Of a stretch of 64,000 nt of DNA, positions 1 to 9,827 are shown in pieces. The DNA lies in assembly GCA_965230485.1 (NCBI GenBank), contig CBDDLA010000001.1, positions 1,674,001 through 1,738,000 of the forward strand, read 5' to 3'. The notes under the pieces are model-generated. The model was not told the DNA's origin. It made no database searches and saw nothing but the letters and a program-made list of their open reading frames with translations. This DNA comes from Putridiphycobacter sp965230485 (GTDB lineage: Bacteria; Bacteroidota; Bacteroidia; Flavobacteriales_D; Crocinitomicaceae). The first letter of the stretch is position 1. The number at the start of each line of letters is the position of its first letter. Made by a program: the position numbers and the translations under genes.

Positions 1-3000
1 CTTGTAATGCCGTGACGGATAATGTGACGTTAACTTATACCAATGAGCCAGTTGTTAATGCTGGTCCCGATCAAACCAAATGTGCGAATAATGCTGACAT
101 TTCACTCAGTGGAACAGTAACAATTGCCTCAGGAGTATTATGGACTGGTGGTCTCGGCGTATTTAGCCCTAGTAATACAAGCCTTAGCCCTACCTATACC
201 CCAACGGTTGCAGAAATAGCATCTGGCACCATTACCCTTACACTAAGCTCTACAGGAAATGGAGGGTGTAATACCGTAACAGATGATATTGTCATAAATT
301 TTACAGCTAGTCCAACAACAGATGCAGGTTTAGATGTAATAGTTTGCGAAAATAACGCTACGGTTTCTTTGTCAGGGAACATTACGGTGGCTTCTGGTGG
401 TATTTGGTCGGGAGGAGGAGGTGTATTCTCTAGTGGAAACACAGCTCTAATAGGAACCTATATCCCTTCTTCTACTGAAATTTCAAACGGAGGATTAACC
501 CTTACTCTACAATCGACAGGTAATGGAAACTGCAATGCAGTAACTGATAATATTGTCATTACAATTGATGATTCACCAATAGCAAATGCAGGTCCAAATC
601 TTACGTCTTGCGAAAATAATCCAAGTGTAAATCTGGCGGGAATTGTACAAAATGCTTCTGGAGGCATGTGGTCAGGTGGGGGCGGAACATTCAATGCATC
701 AACTACTGATTTAAATGCCGTTTATACGCCTTCCCCCTCTGAGATAGCAGCAGGAACTGCAACTCTGGTGTTAACATCTACTGGCAACGGAATTTGTGCT
801 GCTGATGCTGATGCCACAACAATCACTATCACAGATCCTCCTGTAGTGAATGCAGGTCCTGACCAAACATTGTGCAGCAATAACGCTGACGCAAACTTAA
901 GCGGAACAGTTTTTATTTCAACAGGTGGGCAATGGAGCGGTGGGCTTGGAATATTTACTCCGAATAATGCAACCCTTAACGCAGTGTATTCTCCTTCTGC
1001 AGCCGAAATAAACGCAGGAAGTGTTACGCTCACCTTAACATCTACTGGAAATGGAACTTGTAATCCAGAAAGTGATGATGTCACCATTACTTTTACACCA
1101 AGTCCCATTGCAGATGCAGGATTTGACATCAATGTTTGCGAAAATAATGCTGATGCAAATTTATCTGGAACAATAGTTAATGCAACTGGAGGACAATGGA
1201 GCGGTGGTCTAGGTGTTTTTATGCCTTCTAATTCCAACCTTAATGCAACTTATTCTCCCTCAAGTTCTGAAATTCTTGCCGGTATTGCAACGCTAACCTT
1301 ATCGACAACTGGCATAGGCAATTGTATTGTAGAAACAGATGATGTAGATGTAATAATTAGCCCTAATCCTACTGTAAACGCCGGGGCAGATCAGGTTGTT
1401 TGCGTGAATAATTTAACTATTGGGCTATCTGGATCAGTTTCAGGAATTACAAACACCGGGGTTTGGACAACCTCGGGAACGGGAACTTTTGTTCCAAATA
1501 ATACAACACTGAATGCGTCTTATATTGCCAGTCCAGCCGATTCAATTAATGGGTCCATAACATTAACACTAACCTCAACTAACAATGCAACCTGTCTGGC
1601 AATAAGTGATGATTTACAAATTACGATTTTGCCTGCTGGATTTGCCAGCGTTGGACCGGACCAGACAGTTTGCGCAAATAACTCAACAATTTCACTCAAT
1701 GGTTCAATTTCTGGCGGTGCTGTTGATGGTGTCTGGTCGACAACTGGGAGTGGTGTTTTTGTTCCTGATGCAACATCCCTAAATACTACTTATATTCCAA
1801 GTGCATTTGACATCAATAATGGAACCGTGAGTTTGACATTAACATCAAATAGCTGTAATATGGGATCGGATAATTTGGTCGTTAGCATTACTCCTCCACC
1901 GATTGTTAATGCGGGTCCTGACACAACCGTTTGTGCTTCAAATCTAAATGTGCAATTAGGAGGTCATATTTCAGGCGCTACAACTACCGGGATATGGACG
2001 AGTTCAGGAACAGGTTCGTTTTCACCTTCTGATACAGATTTAACTCCCACTTATACGGCCAGCCCAGCCGATTCTGCTAATCAAGGGGTAACTATCTATC
2101 TCACTGCAACAAATTTTGGAAACTGCGTTGCGGAAACCGATTCGTTAGTGCTTAATATTTTCCCTGTTGGCCAAGTTGATGCTGGTACGGATCAAACATT
2201 GTGTGCCAATAATGCTGATGCATTGATGGCTGGTGTCATTTCAAATGGCGCGAGTACTGGTATATGGACTAGCTCAGGAACCGGACTCTTTGTACCCTCT
2301 AATACCGACCTAAATGCAACCTATATTTCAAGTCCAGCTGATATTGCCTCTGGAGCAGTCAGTCTTGTTTTAGAAGCTACCAACAGCTGTAATTTTGCTT
2401 CAGATTTTATGCTAATTAATTATACTCCCGCACCAGTTGTAGATGCAGGACCAGACCTGTCGATTTGCGGTACTAACCTTTCCGTAGGTGTTGCAGGGTC
2501 GGTGAGTATTGCATCAGGAGCAATTTGGTCTACTTCAGGAACTGGAACTTTTACACCCAACAATACAAATTTATCAGTAGCATATAATGCAAGTGCAGAT
2601 GATGTGATAAATGGGACTGCAACCTTATATTTAACAACAACTGGAAATGGAAATTGTTTAGCTGAGGTTGACTCAGCGCTGGTTTCTATTTCCACAGGGA
2701 TATTAATTGATGCAGGACTAGATCAAGAAGTTTGCTCTACTGCAGATTTTGCCCTCTTACAAGGCCAAGTTTCTAACGGATCATCAACAGGTGTATGGTC
2801 TACACTAGGCTCTGGAAGCTTCTCTCCAAATGACAGCTTATTGGGAGCTCAATATCATTTTAGCAGTGCTGATACAACGGCAGGAATAGTCAACTTAGTG
2901 CTTACCTCTACAAATAATGGGACATGCTTAACTGTGACAGACACCGTAGAAATTACCTTCGGTGATCGTGTGTTTGTAAGCGCAGGGATCGATCAAGTGA

Positions 3001-4274
3001 TTTGTGCTTCAAATGCGCAAGCTCCTCTCGAAGGTTTTGTCAGCGGAGGAAGTATCACTGGGGTATGGCAAAGCTTAGGAGCTGGTGTATTTGTACCAAA
3101 CGACTCTGCTCTGAATGCCATTTATATACCTTCCCCTTCAGATTCTATTGCCGGAGTAGTTAATTTAGTCTTATCATCCACAAATGATGGGGATTGTTTA
3201 ACAGACATGGACACTGTCGAAATTGTCATTGAACCAAATAGTAATGTCTTTGTCGGAGGTGATCAAAGCATCTGCGCTGAAGTGGATTCCATAGCCGTAT
3301 CAGCAATTTTAACTAATGCAACAACTGGTTTCTGGGCTTCAACAGGAACTGGTGAATTCAGACCATCACCATTTGATATCAATGCGTATTACGACCCAAG
3401 TGTATTCGACATTGTTGATGGAAATTTCAAATTGTTTTTTACAACAAATAGCGAAATTGCCTGTCAACCATCATCAGACACCCTTGAAGTAAATGTCATT
3501 GTTCCAGTTATTCCAGGGTTTGAAAATAATGAATCGTGTGAAGGTTTTCCTTTGGCATTTACTGACACAACATTGGTATTAACAGGAACAATAACAGATT
3601 GGTTATGGCAATTTGGTGATGGAGATTCTTCAGTTTCACAAAATCCTGTCCATATTTTTGAAGATAATGGAGCATATGATGTTGAATTGAAAGTAAGGTC
3701 TAGTTTAGGCTGTGAAGCTAAAGTTATTAATTCCGTACTGATTGATCCACGCCCAGTGGCCAATTTTAGCGTAACACCTTTATTAGCTGTAATCAATACA
3801 CCTGTTATTTTTACTGATCTTTCTTCAGAAGGAATTAGTTATTATTGGGATTTTGGAAATGGAACCGGAATAGTAACCGATAAAAACTCAAGTTATACTT
3901 ACACAATTCCAGGCTTTTATACTGTGGAACATGGTGTCACCAGTGAACTAGGATGCTCCGATTCGTTGATTAGGGTAATAGAGGTAAGAGAAGCTGAAGT
4001 ATTTCCGCCAGTATTACCAACAGGATTTTCGCCAAATAATGATGGGGCCAACGATACACTTTTGGTCAGAGGCGGACCATTTTTATCAGTTGACATGAAG
4101 ATTTATAATAACTGGGGTAATCTGATTTTCGAATCTATTGACCCTTCAATTGGATGGGACGGTACTTGGAAAGATCGGTTAGTCCCAGTAGGAGATTACT
4201 TATATATTGTTGAAGCAGTTACTATAGAAGGAGAACATTATTTAATTCAAGGCAGTGTGTCATTGATTAAGTAG
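1..4274 (+). CDS. Giant repeat adhesin with PKD domains and gliding-associated C-terminal domain (5' partial)
   Basis: The frame is open from base 3, so the gene starts upstream of the window; about 1,423 residues are visible. From the N-terminal side there are 13 tandem repeats of about 85-90 residues. Each begins with a variant of NAGPDQTxCANN and carries a W-S/T-x-G-x-G-x-F core and a TLTLTSTGNGxC end. Two PKD-like domains follow (WQFGDGD and YWDFGNG motifs). The last 85 residues form a CHU_C-type domain (PTGFSPNNDG, then IYNNWGNLIFES, then GWDGTW). Proteins of this build are exported by T9SS and act as cell-surface adhesins in gliding or attachment; SprB is the known example. The next gene, 14 bp downstream, is a PorP/SprF homologue, which fits a type B cargo and partner pair. 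The repeats have a conserved Cys near the start and another near the end, so intra-repeat disulfides are possible (inference). Confidence 0.9.
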   Translation, partial: CNAVTDNVTLTYTNEPVVNAGPDQTKCANNADISLSGTVTIASGVLWTGGLGVFSPSNTSLSPTYTPTVAEIASGTITLTLSSTGNGGCNTVTDDIVINFTASPTTDAGLDVIVCENNATVSLSGNITVASGGIWSGGGGVFSSGNTALIGTYIPSSTEISNGGLTLTLQSTGNGNCNAVTDNIVITIDDSPIANAGPNLTSCENNPSVNLAGIVQNASGGMWSGGGGTFNASTTDLNAVYTPSPSEIAAGTATLVLTSTGNGICAADADATTITITDPPVVNAGPDQTLCSNNADANLSGTVFISTGGQWSGGLGIFTPNNATLNAVYSPSAAEINAGSVTLTLTSTGNGTCNPESDDVTITFTPSPIADAGFDINVCENNADANLSGTIVNATGGQWSGGLGVFMPSNSNLNATYSPSSSEILAGIATLTLSTTGIGNCIVETDDVDVIISPNPTVNAGADQVVCVNNLTIGLSGSVSGITNTGVWTTSGTGTFVPNNTTLNASYIASPADSINGSITLTLTSTNNATCLAISDDLQITILPAGFASVGPDQTVCANNSTISLNGSISGGAVDGVWSTTGSGVFVPDATSLNTTYIPSAFDINNGTVSLTLTSNSCNMGSDNLVVSITPPPIVNAGPDTTVCASNLNVQLGGHISGATTTGIWTSSGTGSFSPSDTDLTPTYTASPADSANQGVTIYLTATNFGNCVAETDSLVLNIFPVGQVDAGTDQTLCANNADALMAGVISNGASTGIWTSSGTGLFVPSNTDLNATYISSPADIASGAVSLVLEATNSCNFASDFMLINYTPAPVVDAGPDLSICGTNLSVGVAGSVSIASGAIWSTSGTGTFTPNNTNLSVAYNASADDVINGTATLYLTTTGNGNCLAEVDSALVSISTGILIDAGLDQEVCSTADFALLQGQVSNGSSTGVWSTLGSGSFSPNDSLLGAQYHFSSADTTAGIVNLVLTSTNNGTCLTVTDTVEITFGDRVFVSAGIDQVICASNAQAPLEGFVSGGSITGVWQSLGAGVFVPNDSALNAIYIPSPSDSIAGVVNLVLSSTNDGDCLTDMDTVEIVIEPNSNVFVGGDQSICAEVDSIAVSAILTNATTGFWASTGTGEFRPSPFDINAYYDPSVFDIVDGNFKLFFTTNSEIACQPSSDTLEVNVIVPVIPGFENNESCEGFPLAFTDTTLVLTGTITDWLWQFGDGDSSVSQNPVHIFEDNGAYDVELKVRSSLGCEAKVINSVLIDPRPVANFSVTPLLAVINTPVIFTDLSSEGISYYWDFGNGTGIVTDKNSSYTYTIPGFYTVEHGVTSELGCSDSLIRVIEVREAEVFPPVLPTGFSPNNDGANDTLLVRGGPFLSVDMKIYNNWGNLIFESIDPSIGWDGTWKDRLVPVGDYLYIVEAVTIEGEHYLIQGSVSLIK
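57..3500 (+). repeat. 13 tandem protein-level repeats in the adhesin
   Basis: The repeat unit is about 255-270 bp, starts at a conserved Asn/Asp-Ala-Gly-x-Asp codon block and recurs 13 times. Copies are conserved in protein but clearly diverged at the DNA level, so this is an old expansion and not a recent slippage array. From the sixth copy on, many units insert a few residues (SxxTGVW in place of SGGxW), giving two sub-families in two blocks. Confidence 0.85.
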
Positions 4275-4288
4275 CAAAAAAGATTATT

Positions 4289-5275
4289 ATGAAAAATGCC
4301 TTTATCGCATTCAGTTTTATGATTATCGCATTTGAGGGAAGTCTGAACGCTCAAGATTATCATTTTTCTCAGTTCGACATATCTGAAGTATCATTAAATC
4401 CAGCCATGACTGGTCAATTTAAAAACCACCTTTATCGGGCAAGTATGATGCATAGAAATCAGTGGAGGTCGTTAGTAATTAAACCTTTTTCAACATTTAA
4501 CGTCAGCTATGAGATGCCATTAAGGGCCAAAAGGTGGGGAATTGGTGGTTATATGGTTAACTATGATGGTGCTAATTTTTACAATGAAATTAATCTCGTT
4601 GCTTCCGCATCTTATCGCATTACAAAACTACTTCAAGAAAAGCATACTCTTACCACTGGTTTGCAGGCTGGATTCATTAACCGAAACCTGAACGAAAATG
4701 ATTTAACCTTTAATAGTCAATACGATAATGGAGGATTTAGTAGCAGCTTGTCCAGTCTTGAATCGTTTGATCGATTCACCAAATTTATGCCCGAAGTTAA
4801 TTGGGGTATTTATTATAGATATAAGCCAAACAGAAAGTTTTTTGCCTATAGCGGTCTTTCAATTTTTCACATCTCAAGTCCGAAAAGTCAGTTTATCGAA
4901 ACCTCGATATCCAATCCTGACAGGTTACCAAGAAGATATGTAATACATGGTGGATTTTCGTATGAGATTTCTGATAGCTACACAATTGAAGTGAAAACAA
5001 GAGAAATGTGGCAGGACCAAGCATCAGAATATTATGGAGGTGTTGAGCTCGAGTATATCATTGACAAGTATCTTAATTCAAGAGTAAAAGCCGGTGTTTA
5101 CTATCGATATAATGATGCAACCGTTCCAATGATTGGTATAGAATATAAAAACTTAGCATTTGCCACGTCATATGATATTACAATTTCAAAATTGAATAAT
5201 TACAACAGCAATTTAGGAGGATTAGAATTCACATTAAAATACGCTCCTAAAACAAGATGGGTACCTAAATTTTGA
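4289..5275 (+). CDS. PorP/SprF family T9SS outer-membrane protein
   Basis: 328 residues with an N-terminal signal peptide ending near Ala21. The mature part opens with the family hallmark YHFSQF...LNPAMTG, followed by a YRxxxxxRNQW-like stretch (residues about 49-60). The rest alternates polar and hydrophobic residues as in an outer-membrane barrel. In Flavobacterium, SprF is needed to export the adhesin SprB, and PorP-like proteins are commonly encoded right after type B cargo. Here it lies 14 bp after the adhesin stop and is almost certainly co-transcribed. The inferred role is delivery or surface anchoring of that adhesin. Paralogues are common in this phylum, so this need not be the core PorP of the secretion machine. 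Confidence 0.92.
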   Translation: MKNAFIAFSFMIIAFEGSLNAQDYHFSQFDISEVSLNPAMTGQFKNHLYRASMMHRNQWRSLVIKPFSTFNVSYEMPLRAKRWGIGGYMVNYDGANFYNEINLVASASYRITKLLQEKHTLTTGLQAGFINRNLNENDLTFNSQYDNGGFSSSLSSLESFDRFTKFMPEVNWGIYYRYKPNRKFFAYSGLSIFHISSPKSQFIETSISNPDRLPRRYVIHGGFSYEISDSYTIEVKTREMWQDQASEYYGGVELEYIIDKYLNSRVKAGVYYRYNDATVPMIGIEYKNLAFATSYDITISKLNNYNSNLGGLEFTLKYAPKTRWVPKF

Positions 5276-5405
5276 TACACTAAAGCGTTTCCCCGCTCCT
5301 ATTTTGGTTCATTCATGTGAACTTAAATCACCATTAATTATAACTGATTAATTATTAGTCAAGAAGGTTCTTTTCATTATTTATAATGATTAATATTTAA
5401 TCTTT

Positions 5406-5439
5406 TTTGATTATTTATTAATCATTTTGTCTACTTTTG
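5406..5439 (+). promoter_or_regulatory. Bacteroidota-type promoter for the dnaE-dinB cassette
   Basis: A -7 box TACTTTTG (5432-5439) fits TAnnTTTG, with TTTG at 5406-5409 as -33 box and a 22-nt spacer. It lies in the 247-bp gap between the SprF-like gene and the polymerase gene, about 84 nt before the start codon. Confidence 0.6.
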
Positions 5440-5448
5440 TTCGGACAA
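5437..5448. promoter_or_regulatory. Imperfect palindrome overlapping the -7 box, possible damage-response operator
   Basis: TTGTTCGGACAA has 10 of 12 positions in dyad symmetry and begins inside the -7 box of the polymerase cassette promoter, so a bound protein would block initiation. A LexA-like repressor is a natural candidate because the downstream genes are translesion-type polymerases; no regulator is visible nearby. The site itself is seen; the function is inferred. Confidence 0.35.
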
Positions 5449-5522
5449 CTCAACCCTGAAGTACAATAACTAGGTATCCCTGCAACTGATATTGAAAACT
5501 TCATCCATAAAATGAATAATTT

Positions 5523-8500
5523 GTGCTGATCAATACTCATTCATATTATAGCTTAAGATATGGTACCGTAAGCCTAGAAGAGTTATTAGATTTAACAACT
5601 AAAAATGGCTATCAAACCTTTGCTTTAACAGATATTAATACTACCTCAGCTTGCATTGATTTTCTAAGGGAATCGAAAAAATACAATATGAAACCTGTTG
5701 TTGGAGCAGATATTAGAGAAGGTCTCGATCAAAAGTTTGTGGCCTTAGCTAAAAACAATTCTGGTTTTCATGCACTAAATGAATTTATTACCCATTATTT
5801 GATTCATAATGACTTTCAAAACACCTCTACTGAAACACTCAAAGACTGTTATATCATTTACCCATTCAATAAAAACAGCATTCCTTCAAACTTAAAAGAA
5901 AATGAATACCTGGGGGTTAAGATTTCTGACCTAGTTCATATCAAACTTCATCAAGTAGACAGGCGTAAAATGGTTATGTTACAAACCTCAACGTTTCATA
6001 ATAACCGAGCTCACAACATCCATAAGTTACTGCGTGCCATTGACAAAAACACCGTGTTAAGCAAATTAAAAGACGAAGACTTTGCTAACTATAACGATCG
6101 TTTTATTAGTCAATCTGATTTACTAAAGGCATTCGAATATTATCCTGATATTATTGAAAACACCCACCAAATTTTAAATCAATGTCATGTATCCTTCGAT
6201 ATCGCACCTGATCCTGTCAATCAAAATTTGAAAACGTTCCTTGAAAATGAAGGTGATGATTTCAAAAAACTGAGAGACCTCTCTTACAAAGGCATCAAAA
6301 ATCGATATAAAGTGAAAAATGATGTGCTTTATGAAAGGATAGAAAATGAACTACATATGATTAAAGAAAAAGGATTCGTTTCTTATTTCCTCATCAATTG
6401 GGACATTATTAATTACGCTAAAAAAAAGGGATACTTTCATGTGGGTAGAGGGAGTGGAGCTAATAGTGTTATTGCTTATCTTTTAGAAATTACAGATGTC
6501 GACCCTCTGGAGTTAGATCTATATTTTGAACGATTCATTAACTTACACCGGTCAAGCCCTCCCGACTTTGACATTGATTTTTCGTGGCGAGATCGAGAAG
6601 ATGTAACACAGTATATCTTTAGTCGCTATAAAAATGTAGCCTTAGTCGGTACCCGAAATACATTCCAAAAAAAAGGCACGGAAAGAGAATTAGGAAAAGT
6701 ATTTGGACTATCTGATGCCGAAATTAAGCTGGTACACCAAACAGAATTACGTCATGCCAAATTAGTTTTAGATGAAACAGCTCAGCTTGTTAAACGATAT
6801 GCAACTTATCTAATTGATTTTCCCAGTTATTTGAGTGTTCATGCCAGCGGAATTGTTATTTCACAAAGGCCTATCACCTATTTTACCAGCACGTTTTTAC
6901 CCCCAAAAGGCTATCCTACTCTACAATTTGACATGCATACTGCTGAAGACATAGGACTGAATAAGTTTGATATTTTAAGTCAACGGGGATTGGGTAAAAT
7001 TAAAGATGCCATTGCCATTATTGAAACCAACAAACACCAATCCGTTTTTGAAAAGGTACATGATATTAGTACTTTAAAAGAAGATAAAAACATTAATGCT
7101 TTAATTAAAAAAGCGGATGCCATAGGCTGCTTTTATGTGGAATCTCCTGCTATGCGAATGCTGCTCAAAAAATTGAGGGTAGACAATTATTTGGGTTTAG
7201 TAGCAGCAAGTTCAATCATTCGACCAGGTGTTGCGCAATCAGGAATGATGCGAGCCTATATTGAACGCTACCGTTGTCCTGAAAAGCGAAAAGATGTGTT
7301 ACCAATTATGCTAGATATCATGCCTGAAACTTATGGCATTATGGTTTATCAAGAAGATGTATTAAAAGTGGCCCATACCTTTGGAGGATTAGATTTAGGA
7401 GAGGCAGATGTATTAAGACGTGGCATGGCCGGAAAATTTAGAAAACGGGAAACCTTTCAAATTGTGAAAGACCGTTTTTTTGAGAATGCGATTGCAAAAG
7501 GATATACTTTAAGATCCGTGACAGAAGTCTGGCGTCAAATTGCCAGTTTTGCTGGTTATGCTTTCGCCAAAGGTCATTCAGCATCTTATGCTGTTGAAAG
7601 CTATCAGGCTTTGTTTTTAAAAGCTTACTATCCTTTGGAATATATGGTAGCGACTATTAATAATGGCGGGGGTTTTTACCGGCCAGAAGTGTATTTTATT
7701 GAAATCAAAAAAAAGGGAGGTGAGGTTCATCCGCCTTGTGTGAATAAAAGCGATCATAAAACGCTTATTTTTGGAAAATCGGTCTACATGGGCTTCCGAT
7801 TCATCCATTCATTTGAGGTGAAATCTGCCCAAAAAATTATAAAATCTCGTGCTTTTGAAGGTCCTTTTTTAGATCTAGATGATTTTATTAATCGAGTTAA
7901 TATTTCCTTAGAACAAATAGTGCTCTTGATTAAAGTTGATGCTTTTAGATTTACAGGCATTGACAAGCGGAATTTGCTTTGGCAAATTCATTTAAAAAAA
8001 TCGAAAACAACGGTTAGCACAAGCAAAGATCTGTTCAAAATAGAAACCAAAAATTATGAGCTCCCTAGTTTAGCCAATTCATGGAAGGCAGATGCGTTTG
8101 ATCAAATGGAGTTATTAGGGTTTTCATTATACTCGTTTTTTGACCTCCTTGAAAATCCAAACACTAATGAGTTAATTGCAAAGGATTTAAATCAATACAT
8201 GAATCAAATTGTTTGGTTAAAAGGATATTTGGTCACCCTTAAAAAAACGCGTACAAGTTCTGGGCAAACTATGTTTTTTGGTACTTTTTTCGATAAGACA
8301 TTTGGGTGGATTGATACAGTTCACTTTCCCAGTATTGTTCAAAAGTATCCGATTAGAGGGAATGGTGTTTACGCCATTAAGGGAAAAGTAACCATGGATT
8401 TTGATTGTACAGCTGTTGATGTCATAGTCCTTAAAAAATTACCCGTCATTGAAGACCCTCGCTATACCGATTTAAAGGAAGAAAAAGCTGTAGTAACCAG

Positions 8501-8591
8501 TGTTCCCAGAATGCGTGAATTGACGAAAGCAAATAATCCTTTCAACCTTATTCAAGATCATAGCACCATGCCTTACCGCAAAACAAGATAA
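5523..8591 (+). CDS. Short DNA polymerase III alpha subunit, DnaE2-like (error-prone type)
   Basis: 1,022 residues, shorter than replicative DnaE (about 1,160 in E. coli). Order: PHP domain (THSYYSLRYG at the N-terminus), polymerase core, helix-hairpin-helix region and a C-terminal OB fold. The catalytic carboxylates are present: Asp350 and Asp352 in PDFDIDF and Asp483 in NKFDIL. The PHP motif reads ALTDINT where active PHP domains have LTDH, so the His ligand is lost and proofreading through PHP is unlikely. The GTG at 5523 is the only reasonable start; a stop lies two codons upstream in frame. The stop codon shares its last base with the dinB ATG, so the two are translationally coupled. The pairing with a Y-family polymerase suggests a damage-tolerance role like ImuB-DnaE2. 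It is probably not the replicative subunit. Confidence 0.85.
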   Translation: MLINTHSYYSLRYGTVSLEELLDLTTKNGYQTFALTDINTTSACIDFLRESKKYNMKPVVGADIREGLDQKFVALAKNNSGFHALNEFITHYLIHNDFQNTSTETLKDCYIIYPFNKNSIPSNLKENEYLGVKISDLVHIKLHQVDRRKMVMLQTSTFHNNRAHNIHKLLRAIDKNTVLSKLKDEDFANYNDRFISQSDLLKAFEYYPDIIENTHQILNQCHVSFDIAPDPVNQNLKTFLENEGDDFKKLRDLSYKGIKNRYKVKNDVLYERIENELHMIKEKGFVSYFLINWDIINYAKKKGYFHVGRGSGANSVIAYLLEITDVDPLELDLYFERFINLHRSSPPDFDIDFSWRDREDVTQYIFSRYKNVALVGTRNTFQKKGTERELGKVFGLSDAEIKLVHQTELRHAKLVLDETAQLVKRYATYLIDFPSYLSVHASGIVISQRPITYFTSTFLPPKGYPTLQFDMHTAEDIGLNKFDILSQRGLGKIKDAIAIIETNKHQSVFEKVHDISTLKEDKNINALIKKADAIGCFYVESPAMRMLLKKLRVDNYLGLVAASSIIRPGVAQSGMMRAYIERYRCPEKRKDVLPIMLDIMPETYGIMVYQEDVLKVAHTFGGLDLGEADVLRRGMAGKFRKRETFQIVKDRFFENAIAKGYTLRSVTEVWRQIASFAGYAFAKGHSASYAVESYQALFLKAYYPLEYMVATINNGGGFYRPEVYFIEIKKKGGEVHPPCVNKSDHKTLIFGKSVYMGFRFIHSFEVKSAQKIIKSRAFEGPFLDLDDFINRVNISLEQIVLLIKVDAFRFTGIDKRNLLWQIHLKKSKTTVSTSKDLFKIETKNYELPSLANSWKADAFDQMELLGFSLYSFFDLLENPNTNELIAKDLNQYMNQIVWLKGYLVTLKKTRTSSGQTMFFGTFFDKTFGWIDTVHFPSIVQKYPIRGNGVYAIKGKVTMDFDCTAVDVIVLKKLPVIEDPRYTDLKEEKAVVTSVPRMRELTKANNPFNLIQDHSTMPYRKTR

Positions 8592-9769
8592 TGGAACGGT
8601 CGATTTTACATATGGATTTAGATACATTTTTTGTCTCATGTGAACGACTCATTGATAGCCGTTTAAATGGGAAACCTGTTATTATAGGTGGCACATCCGA
8701 CCGGGGTGTAGTGTCTTCCTGTAGCTATGAAGCCAGACGTTTTGGGGTGCATTCTGCTATGCCGATTCGGATGGCTAAACAATTGTGTCCCGAAGGTGTT
8801 TATTTAAGAGGCACATCTGGTGTTTATTCAAAATATTCCAATTTAGTTACCGATATCATTAAGGATACCGTACCTGTTTACGAAAAATCATCTATCGACG
8901 AATTTTATGTTGACTTAACGGGGATGGATCAATTTTTCGGGAACATTCAATTGGCTTCTGAGCTAAGAAAAAAAATCATCAAGGAAAGTGGCTTACCGCT
9001 TTCTTTTGGCTTATCGTTAAATAAGACCGTATCTAAAATCGCCACTGGAGAGGCCAAACCCAACAATGAGATTGTCATTGATACTGGTAATGAAAAACAC
9101 TTTTTAGCACCCTTATCGGTTCGTAAAATTCCTATGGTGGGTGAAAAATCATATAAAATGCTTCGCGATTTAGGGGTTAAGCGTATTTTAACCATCCAAG
9201 AAATGCCCCTCGATCTATTAACAGGTGTATTTGGAAAAAATGGTAAACAAATTTGGAAAAAAGCCAATGGCATTGATCATTCACCAGTAGTGCCTTACCA
9301 CGAACAAAAATCCATGTCCGTAGAACGAACATTTGACAAAGACACAACAAATTTTCAAATGCTTCAAAATATTTTAATTGCCATGGGGGAAAATTTAACC
9401 TATCAACTGCGGCAAAAAAATAAATTAACGGCCTGTATTACTGTCAAATTAAGATATTCCGATTTTCAAACATTCACCAAACAGGTTAAAATTCCTTATA
9501 CAGCGACCGATCATGCCATTATTCCTGTGATCAAAGAACTTTATCAAAAATTATACACCCGAAGGGTGCGTATTCGTCTAGTCGGCATTCGATTCAGCCA
9601 TTTAGTCGGTGGAGCCCACCAAATTAATTTATTTGAAGATGTAAGGCTATTACAACTGTACCAAGCTATGGATAAAATGAAAAGTCGCTATGGTGAAAAT
9701 GCACTGGTGAAGGCATCAAGTATTGATACTAAATTTAAAAAGTATCCTAATCCTTTTAATGGTAAGTGA
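8591..9769 (+). CDS. dinB: Y-family DNA polymerase (DinB/Pol IV type)
   Basis: 392 residues. The two catalytic acidic sites are intact: Asp9 in HMDLDTFF and Asp103-Glu104 in SSIDEFY. The steric-gate aromatic follows at Phe13/Phe14. Palm, fingers, thumb (helix-hairpin-helix near VGEKSYKMLRDLGV) and little-finger domains are all present. The start ATG overlaps the stop of the upstream DnaE-like gene by one base (TAATG). Unlike the inactive ImuB found beside DnaE2 in proteobacteria, this enzyme keeps its active site, so the cassette encodes two active polymerases. Role: translesion synthesis, probably induced by DNA damage (inference from family and context). Confidence 0.93.
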   Translation: MERSILHMDLDTFFVSCERLIDSRLNGKPVIIGGTSDRGVVSSCSYEARRFGVHSAMPIRMAKQLCPEGVYLRGTSGVYSKYSNLVTDIIKDTVPVYEKSSIDEFYVDLTGMDQFFGNIQLASELRKKIIKESGLPLSFGLSLNKTVSKIATGEAKPNNEIVIDTGNEKHFLAPLSVRKIPMVGEKSYKMLRDLGVKRILTIQEMPLDLLTGVFGKNGKQIWKKANGIDHSPVVPYHEQKSMSVERTFDKDTTNFQMLQNILIAMGENLTYQLRQKNKLTACITVKLRYSDFQTFTKQVKIPYTATDHAIIPVIKELYQKLYTRRVRIRLVGIRFSHLVGGAHQINLFEDVRLLQLYQAMDKMKSRYGENALVKASSIDTKFKKYPNPFNGK

Positions 9770-9827
9770 ATAATTATCAGATGCAACTCTTTTGGCCATT
9801 TAGGCATCAGGTATAAAAAAGAAATAG

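Noticed and set aside
57..3500. Tandem repeats as a possible CRISPR or satellite array
   Set aside because: Units are 255-270 bp, diverged in DNA and conserved in protein, and stay in one reading frame.
194..3796. Several long open frames on the minus strand across the adhesin repeats
   Set aside because: They mirror the repeat codon pattern of the plus-strand gene, have no family similarity, and overlap it fully.
5512..5529. Five-codon reading frame (ATG to TGA) overlapping the GTG start of the DnaE-like gene
   Set aside because: Possible uORF, but too short and unsupported to call; may be chance.
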